From Actinomycetes bacterium (GTDB lineage: Bacteria; Actinomycetota; Acidimicrobiia; Acidimicrobiales; Microtrichaceae): 9,976 nt of DNA. Location of the stretch: NCBI GenBank assembly GCA_023423475.1, contig JAFAFN010000521.1:1-9976 (forward strand), read 5' to 3'. Position numbers and translations under genes: made by a program. The notes under the pieces are model-generated. The model was not told where the DNA came from and did not search any database. It was given only the letters and a program-made list of their open reading frames with translations. Below are positions 6,098-9,976 of this stretch, piece by piece; position 1 is the first letter of the stretch, and each line of letters opens with the position of its first letter.

Positions 6098-6407
6098 GGT
6101 CCGCTGCCTCCTCCGCCACCGCCAGGTCGCCGACGAGCACCTCCGTCCACGGGGGCTGGCCCTGCACCTGGACACGGACAGCCCACGGGTCAACGAGAGC
6201 GATGGAGAACCAGCCGTCCTCATCGGTACTCGAACGGTGTGTGCGAAACGACCGCATCGCCTCGATGTCGCCCCAGTGCTTCGCCGCCGCCAGGAACGAC
6301 ACGACAAACCTGAACGCCCTGACCACGGCAGCGCTGACGTCGACAGGCGCGCCAGCTCCGCCCTCGAACAACTCTCTGCTGTGCTCGTGTCCGAACTCGA
6401 CCTGCAT
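6090..6407 (-). CDS. higB: HigB/RelE-like toxin
   Basis: This 105-aa protein has the size and outline of HigB-type RelE-fold toxins, which cut mRNA at the ribosome. It opens with MQVEFGHEHSRELFEGG and contains AVVRAFRFVVSFLAAAKHWGDIEAMRSFRTHR (28-59). It ends with a strand pattern, GWFSIALVDPWAVRVQVQG then TEVLVGDLA, equivalent to the usual 'RLNDQWRLIV...' and 'v.I.d' strands. The typical Arg-rich catalytic end is poorly conserved (here it is acidic, EEAADHD), so activity should not be assumed. ATG 6407 has a GAGG at 6416-6413. The order toxin-then-antitoxin with an 8-bp overlap is the standard higBA arrangement and supports the call more than the sequence alone does. Confidence 0.75.
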   Translation of the reverse strand: MQVEFGHEHSRELFEGGAGAPVDVSAAVVRAFRFVVSFLAAAKHWGDIEAMRSFRTHRSSTDEDGWFSIALVDPWAVRVQVQGQPPWTEVLVGDLAVAEEAADHD

Positions 6408-6423
6408 GGCAACCTCGGCACGG

Positions 6424-6454
6424 ACTGTATCACCATCTTCACCTCAGGGGTGAA
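6424..6454 (-). promoter_or_regulatory. higBA promoter with palindromic operator
   Basis: TTCACC at 6438-6443 and GGTGAA at 6449-6454 form a perfect 6-bp inverted repeat with a 5-nt spacer. On the minus strand TACAGT (6429-6424), preceded by TG one base earlier (an extended -10, TGATACAGT), would start transcription near 6417, just before the GAGG and ATG of higB. The palindrome covers the -35 side. HigA is the likely ligand. The same palindrome ends 4 bp before the GTG of the divergent gene and includes its AGGGG, so one protein could control both. All roles are inferred. Confidence 0.45.
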
Positions 6455-6457
6455 CAC

Positions 6458-7864
6458 GTGAACACCGCATCATTCGGCCGGGTGCGTTGGGATGTGGGCA
6501 TGGCTCATCCGAAGACGCTGAACGACACCCAAGCACGAGTTCTCGACTGGATCGCGAAGGGTTGCCCGCCGGGCGAGTACGAGGGAGTGGCTCACCGGAT
6601 CACCGCCGCAGCACTCGCACGGCGAGGACTGGTCAGAGTTGCGGGCCGCGGCGCCGACTGGAAGGCGGCCGTCACCGGCGACGGGACGGCGTACCTCGAA
6701 CAGATGCGGTCCCCGAACCCGCCGACGCCGCGACAGGCGAATGTGTCGGTCACCCAGCAGCTGGTCGACGACGTGATCGCCGCGGGCGGCACCAAACAGT
6801 TCCCCTACAACGACGACGATCTGCGGTCGGTCGACTACGAGCGCCGCGCCGGGCTCGCCCACCGATACGGGAAGGTGCCGGCGGGCAAACAGCTTGTCGT
6901 TCGCCGCGACCGCGACGGCGTCGAAGTGAGCCTCATCGATTCCTCACACGACGCACCGAACGCAGTGACGTCGGTGCAGGTCCCGGCCCGGGTCGCGAAG
7001 TTCCACCCGCTCGTCACCGCATTTCGCGCAGACAAGACCCGCCACGAAGTGTCTCGCGCCGAGTTGCCACGGGCTTGCCGGATCCTGCACGCCCTCATCG
7101 TCGAGGCATCCCGACGCGGCTACGACGTGCAACTCGCCCGGTCACGGCCCGCCAAGTACGGCAACGGTGAGCTGTGGACCGGGCCGAACGACGGTCACAT
7201 CAGCATCGATGTGGGCGACTACACCACGGCGGTCCGGATCTCCGAGGAGGGACTCGGGTCCAGGTCGTTCTGGGAAGGCGAGAACGGTCGCCACGTTCGC
7301 ACCTCGACCGGGAACTACGTGCGGTTGAACCGGCCGATCAGCGACTACGAGAAGAACGCCACTGGGCGGCTCACTCTCGAGCTACTCGACTCCGGACGCA
7401 ACACGTACCGGCCCGGGCGCTGGTCGGACCGGCGGTCATGGCGACTGGACGACAAGCTCGGCGACGTCCTGTGGGAGATCGAAGCCCGCGCTGCGGATGC
7501 CCGAGTGGCCCGTGAGGAAGCTGAGCGGGCTGCGGCGGAACGTGATCGCAGACGTCAAGCGGCGATCGCGCAGGCGGAGCGCGACGTCATCGAGCAGCGC
7601 CGCGGCGAAGCGCTCCGCTCCGAGGCGGCGGCGTGGGTGGAGACACGTCAGATCCGTGACTACTGCGCAGCGATCGCAGCCCGCTACCCGGACGATGTCG
7701 ACGCTGCCGAATGGCGGGAGTGGGCGCTGGCGTTCGCTGACCGTCTCGACCCGCTACGTCGGCCGCCCGCGATGCCGCCGACCGGTGAGATCCGCCCGAG
7801 CGACCTTCAAGCCCACCTCCGCGGCTGGTCCGCGACGGAAATGGCTGGCTCAAGGTGGAAGTAG
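6458..7864 (+). CDS. Uncharacterised actinobacterial-type protein with N-terminal helical (winged-helix-like) region and charged coiled-coil C-terminus
   Basis: This 468-aa protein resembles hypothetical proteins I associate with actinobacterial mobile regions; no function is known to me. Residues 19-85 (LNDTQARVLDWIAKGCPPGE, HRITAAALARRGLVRV, ADWKAAVTGDGTAYLEQM) look like a winged-helix fold. A block starts at PPTPRQANVSVTQQLVDDVI (88-107), followed by a mixed alpha/beta core (to about 340) with GRLTLELLDSG and WSDRRSWRLDDKLGDVLWEIE. Residues 345-400 are a strongly charged helix rich in Ala, Glu and Arg, probably a coiled coil. GTG 6458 has AGGGG 7 nt upstream (6446-6450). ATG 6500 (residue 15) is an alternative, since family-like sequence begins only after it. 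The protein is soluble, without signal or membrane segments. It is divergent from higBA across a shared palindrome. Confidence 0.85.
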   Translation: MNTASFGRVRWDVGMAHPKTLNDTQARVLDWIAKGCPPGEYEGVAHRITAAALARRGLVRVAGRGADWKAAVTGDGTAYLEQMRSPNPPTPRQANVSVTQQLVDDVIAAGGTKQFPYNDDDLRSVDYERRAGLAHRYGKVPAGKQLVVRRDRDGVEVSLIDSSHDAPNAVTSVQVPARVAKFHPLVTAFRADKTRHEVSRAELPRACRILHALIVEASRRGYDVQLARSRPAKYGNGELWTGPNDGHISIDVGDYTTAVRISEEGLGSRSFWEGENGRHVRTSTGNYVRLNRPISDYEKNATGRLTLELLDSGRNTYRPGRWSDRRSWRLDDKLGDVLWEIEARAADARVAREEAERAAAERDRRRQAAIAQAERDVIEQRRGEALRSEAAAWVETRQIRDYCAAIAARYPDDVDAAEWREWALAFADRLDPLRRPPAMPPTGEIRPSDLQAHLRGWSATEMAGSRWK

Positions 7865-8000
7865 GTGTCCGCCACGGTTGAGCCGAGTGTCCCCATGTGA
7901 CCGCAGCCCTGCCGCAGCAAGCGATGCGGTCTTCGGAATCGCGCAACTTGCTCCCCCTGTCGACCCCAAGCCCACTTGAGCGCCACGAGGGGTGGTCGCA
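7865..8000. other. 136-bp gap between convergent genes
   Basis: No gene is supported here. CCGCA (7912-7916) and TGCGG (7925-7929) can form a 5-bp stem with an 8-nt loop, but no T-tract follows on either strand, so intrinsic termination is doubtful. The gap separates the HigBA-linked block from the DprA/PRTase operon. Confidence 0.4.
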
Positions 8001-8723
8001 TCAGTCGATAGCGAACACGAAATGGTGGGGCTTCGGGTGTCGCTCCTCGTCTGTGGAGATGCGCAATGCAGCCCTGCCGTCGATCATCTGGTGGGAGATC
8101 CAACGCGAATCCACGATCGGCGAGAGGAGCTGTGCTCTTGCCAGCAGTGACTGGAACCGGCGTTCGTTCACGAGTTGGTCGGCGTAGAAGTGGTACGAGC
8201 CTCCGGAGTCGAAGAGGAGGCCGGTGAGTCCCAGCGCCTGGACTGCGTCGAGGCAAGCGGCTTCGCCTGCGGGGCTGACTGGTGCGCCGAGGTCAAGCAT
8301 CGGGATGTGAAGCTGCTCGCCCTTGCGAGTCTCGACCTGCGACACCAAGCAGACGATCGTGCGGCTCGGGAGTCGAGCAAACTCGCCTGCTTCTAGGCTG
8401 CGAGCGAACTCGACAAGGCTCAGCTCCGACTGCAAGGTCGTTCCGGGGTCGTGGCGCAGCGCCCCAGCGACGAGTGCTGCACGGGTTGGCTGGTCAGCGC
8501 TGATCGACGCCTGCAACGCGAACTCCCAGAAGCCGAACTGGTGGCGTCGATGATCCTCGCGCGCTGCCCCGGTGATGGCCTGCGCCGCGTCGGACACGTC
8601 GCCGCCGCGGAACGATGGTCTCTTCGTCAAGGTCTCCAGGTGGACGCGTTCGACGCCGGCGTTGTTCAGCATCGGCGGCAGCATTCGTGCGAGGTCGTTG
8701 CCGTTCACGAGGTTGGTATCCAT
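8001..8723 (-). CDS. Small AEP-like protein ('primase 1D-like'), third gene of the DprA/PRTase operon
   Basis: This 240-aa protein resembles divergent archaeo-eukaryotic primase (AEP) proteins. The signature is HIPMLDLG (139-146), then LLFDSGGSYHFYADQLV (169-185) with the G/S-x-H element at S176-H178, then DSRWISHQMIDGRAALRIS (205-223), and a basic KPHHF end. In AEPs, an acidic motif binds metal, the sxH motif contacts the nucleotide and a further motif (hD/hR) follows. Only one Asp (D144) is clear in the first motif, so polymerase activity may be lost and the protein may simply bind nucleotides or DNA. The ATG at 8723 gives a 19-bp overlap with the PRTase gene; an in-frame ATG at 8768 is an alternative. 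No strong ribosome binding site is seen, consistent with coupling. The operon ends here, facing the convergent gene at 6458-7864. Confidence 0.7.
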   Translation of the reverse strand: MDTNLVNGNDLARMLPPMLNNAGVERVHLETLTKRPSFRGGDVSDAAQAITGAAREDHRRHQFGFWEFALQASISADQPTRAALVAGALRHDPGTTLQSELSLVEFARSLEAGEFARLPSRTIVCLVSQVETRKGEQLHIPMLDLGAPVSPAGEAACLDAVQALGLTGLLFDSGGSYHFYADQLVNERRFQSLLARAQLLSPIVDSRWISHQMIDGRAALRISTDEERHPKPHHFVFAID

Positions 8724-9508
8724 GGGCTGTCTGTCCAGTCGAACGGTGTCGAGGCGGCCGTGTCCCACATGGCCTGTGCCTCGGTGGCGTAGTCAGTGTT
8801 GACCCTGCGGGCGAGCACGAGCGATGCGGCGACGTGGTGGCCGCCGTCGGTGAGCGCGGCGGCCGCGCTGTTGAGTCGTGCCCCGGTCGTGTACACGTCG
8901 TCGATGAGGAGTACCCGGGAAGGGGACGACGTACGAGTGCGGTATCCGTGGCGGTTCGGCTCCCGGAAGCCCAGGTGTGCGTCAGTCCGTTCCAGGAGCC
9001 GAACGAGCGGGACGTCGATGTCGAGTGATGCGATCACGGATTCGAGCGGGTGGGGCGGTTGTCGGTCGGTGGACGGTACGACGGTGATCATGTCGAAGCC
9101 ACCGGCAAGGTGCTCGAACTCGTCGCCGTGTTCGAGGAGGAACCGGCCGGTGATCGCTCGAACGATCGGGACGCAAACTGGATCGAACGGGTCGTCGTCC
9201 TCGTCGCGACCCTTGTACCTGGTGAGCCAGTCCCTCAGGTTGGAGGGCTTGCGGTAGAGCGAGATCACAGCGACGTTGAGCGGGTCGGCGCCAAGCGCCG
9301 CGCGATCTTCCTGGCAGTTCTCGCAGTCGTTGGCTTCGGCGCCGTCGGCGGTGATCGCCGGAAGCCATGTGCGGCACGCGGGGCAGATCCCGTCAACGCT
9401 GTGCAGGGGCCCGACAAGCTCGCCTCGAATGTCATCCGAGAGCCTGATGATCTCGTCGGCCGACGCTCCGAGGTGCACGGAGCGACTATCGCAGATGGTC
9501 GACAACAT
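8705..9508 (-). CDS. ComF-like phosphoribosyltransferase with N-terminal zinc ribbon
   Basis: This 267-aa protein carries the type I PRTase signature RVLLIDDVYTTG (198-209), the loop that binds PRPP. Upstream are two CxxC pairs, C42/C45 (CPAC) and C62/C65 (CENC), forming a zinc ribbon as in ComF proteins. It also has a ComF-like basic motif (WLTRYKGR, 94-101) and a strand-turn, MITVVPSTDRQ (140-150). Type I PRTases transfer or remove a phosphoribosyl group from bases. ComF is linked to DNA uptake but its substrate is unsettled. The start is uncertain: ATG 9508 overlaps the DprA-like stop by 23 bp, an in-frame start at 9550 would be longer, and neither has a good ribosome binding site. It sits between a DprA-like and an AEP-like gene rather than at a housekeeping comF locus, so a conflict or nucleotide-sensing role is inferred. 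Confidence 0.88.
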   Translation of the reverse strand: MLSTICDSRSVHLGASADEIIRLSDDIRGELVGPLHSVDGICPACRTWLPAITADGAEANDCENCQEDRAALGADPLNVAVISLYRKPSNLRDWLTRYKGRDEDDDPFDPVCVPIVRAITGRFLLEHGDEFEHLAGGFDMITVVPSTDRQPPHPLESVIASLDIDVPLVRLLERTDAHLGFREPNRHGYRTRTSSPSRVLLIDDVYTTGARLNSAAAALTDGGHHVAASLVLARRVNTDYATEAQAMWDTAASTPFDWTDSPWIPTS

Positions 9509-9976
9509 CTGAAGCCGAGTCAACGAAGGCCGCCTTCCCTTCACGCACAAGGCGCACGGCCCACGCTTCTCTCGACATGGCCGGTTCCCACATGAGAACC
9601 GATCGTCCGTGCAGAAGGGCCTGTTCGATCTCGTGGCGGCTGCCGCTGCGCTCTGCGGCGTCGATCACGAGGCTCGTATCGCTGAGACCTGCGATCACAT
9701 GGTTGCGACGCAGGAACGTTGTCCGCGTTCGCGGGGCATCTGGCGCGAACTGCGACACGAGCACGCCGCGTGCTGCGATCCGCTCGGCCAACTTGGAGTT
9801 CTCCCTCGGGAAGACATGGTGAACCCCTGTACCCATCACGGCTGTCGTCACGCCGCCCGCGTCAAGGGCTCCGAGGTGCGCAGCCGTGTCCACACCAGCT
9901 GCGAGCCCTGAGACGACCCGGGCGCCCGATTCGGCCACAGTCGCTGCGATAGCGAAGGCCGCATCCAGAGACTCCG
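9486..9976 (-). CDS. DprA/Smf-like nucleotide-binding protein, 5' end outside the window
   Basis: The open frame runs from the right edge to TAG at 9488-9486; about 163 residues are visible. Rossmann-fold DprA/Smf motifs are clear: VVSGLAAGVDTAAHLGALDAGG, then AVMGTGVHHVFPRENSKLAERI, then LVSQF and FLRRNHVIAGLSDTSLVIDAAERSGS. A C-terminal part follows (LVREGKAAFVDSASDVVDHLR) in which DprA usually has 'nxLIreGA..v.s..Dvl..l'. The DprA C-terminal winged helix is absent. DprA loads RecA onto incoming single-stranded DNA, and related LOG/Smf proteins bind nucleotides. The usual housekeeping DprA neighbours (topA, rnhB, comM) are not seen. It is followed by a PRTase and an AEP-like gene with overlaps, so a paralogue with a specialised role is more likely. 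A GTG at 9938 is internal, since the frame stays open upstream. Confidence 0.88.
   Translation of the reverse strand, partial: ESLDAAFAIAATVAESGARVVSGLAAGVDTAAHLGALDAGGVTTAVMGTGVHHVFPRENSKLAERIAARGVLVSQFAPDAPRTRTTFLRRNHVIAGLSDTSLVIDAAERSGSRHEIEQALLHGRSVLMWEPAMSREAWAVRLVREGKAAFVDSASDVVDHLR

Noticed and set aside
6098..6457. N-terminal extension of the HTH-peptidase gene to 6457 (477 aa)
   Set aside because: The extra 120 residues are Arg/Ser-rich, non-homologous and lie across higB. The HigA domain begins just after ATG 6097.
7912..7929. Intrinsic terminator after the 468-aa gene
   Set aside because: The stem is only 5 bp with no T-run on either strand.
9486..9976. Housekeeping dprA of the competence locus
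   Set aside because: The usual neighbours are absent, the winged-helix C-terminus is missing, and the gene is in an operon with a PRTase and an AEP-like gene.
1..9976. CRISPR array, insertion sequence or integrase
   Set aside because: No regularly spaced direct repeats, no transposase or integrase motifs and no IS-like ends were seen by eye on either strand.

Overview
The window looks like an accessory, defence-rich stretch of a high-GC Gram-positive chromosome. An actinobacterium is most likely, possibly of the Acidimicrobiia. This rests on strong G/C bias at third codon positions, GTG starts, many 4-8 bp gene overlaps, a probable leaderless promoter and the style of the Tad genes. The taxon is an inference. 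There are no rRNA genes, no complete tRNA, no transposase and no CRISPR array.

Layout. (1) 3-719 (+): a PaeR7I/XhoI-family restriction endonuclease, essentially full length; its methyltransferase is expected just outside the left edge. (2) 773 to about 3000 (-): a piece of a Tad/Flp pilus operon in the order tadA (last ~95 codons only), tadB, tadC, then a short pilin-like gene cut off before its membrane helix. tadB and tadC look intact, but the fragment is broken at both ends and accessory genes start at each break. At the left break lies a 70-nt element with a perfect 9-bp terminal inverted repeat and a tRNA-D-arm-like segment. (3) 3097-4010 (+): a two-gene operon of a winged-helix regulator and an unknown 212-aa protein, preceded by a palindrome and a -10 box suited to leaderless transcription. 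(4) 6407-3977 (-): higB, then higA fused to an ImmA/IrrE metallopeptidase, then a 345-aa protein with features of the tRNA-guanine transglycosylase (TGT) superfamily. The last gene overlaps the end of the region 3 operon tail-to-tail. (5) 6458-7864 (+): a large uncharacterised actinobacterial-type protein with a helical, charged C-terminal half, divergent from higB across a palindromic control region. (6) 9976-8001 (-): an overlapping operon of a DprA/Smf-like nucleotide-binding protein (cut by the right edge), a ComF-like zinc-ribbon phosphoribosyltransferase and a small protein resembling divergent archaeo-eukaryotic primases (AEP, 'primase 1D-like').

How the parts may work together. The endonuclease would cut unmethylated CTCGAG; eight such sites occur in the window. 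The HigB toxin is restrained by the HTH-peptidase antitoxin, which probably represses its own promoter. The TGT-like enzyme is translationally coupled to that module and could be a base-exchange or nucleoside-handling effector. The DprA/PRTase/AEP-like set combines nucleotide binding, phosphoribosyl chemistry and a polymerase-like fold in one tightly coupled operon; it is the best candidate here for a little-described conflict system. These functional links are inferred from gene order and motifs.
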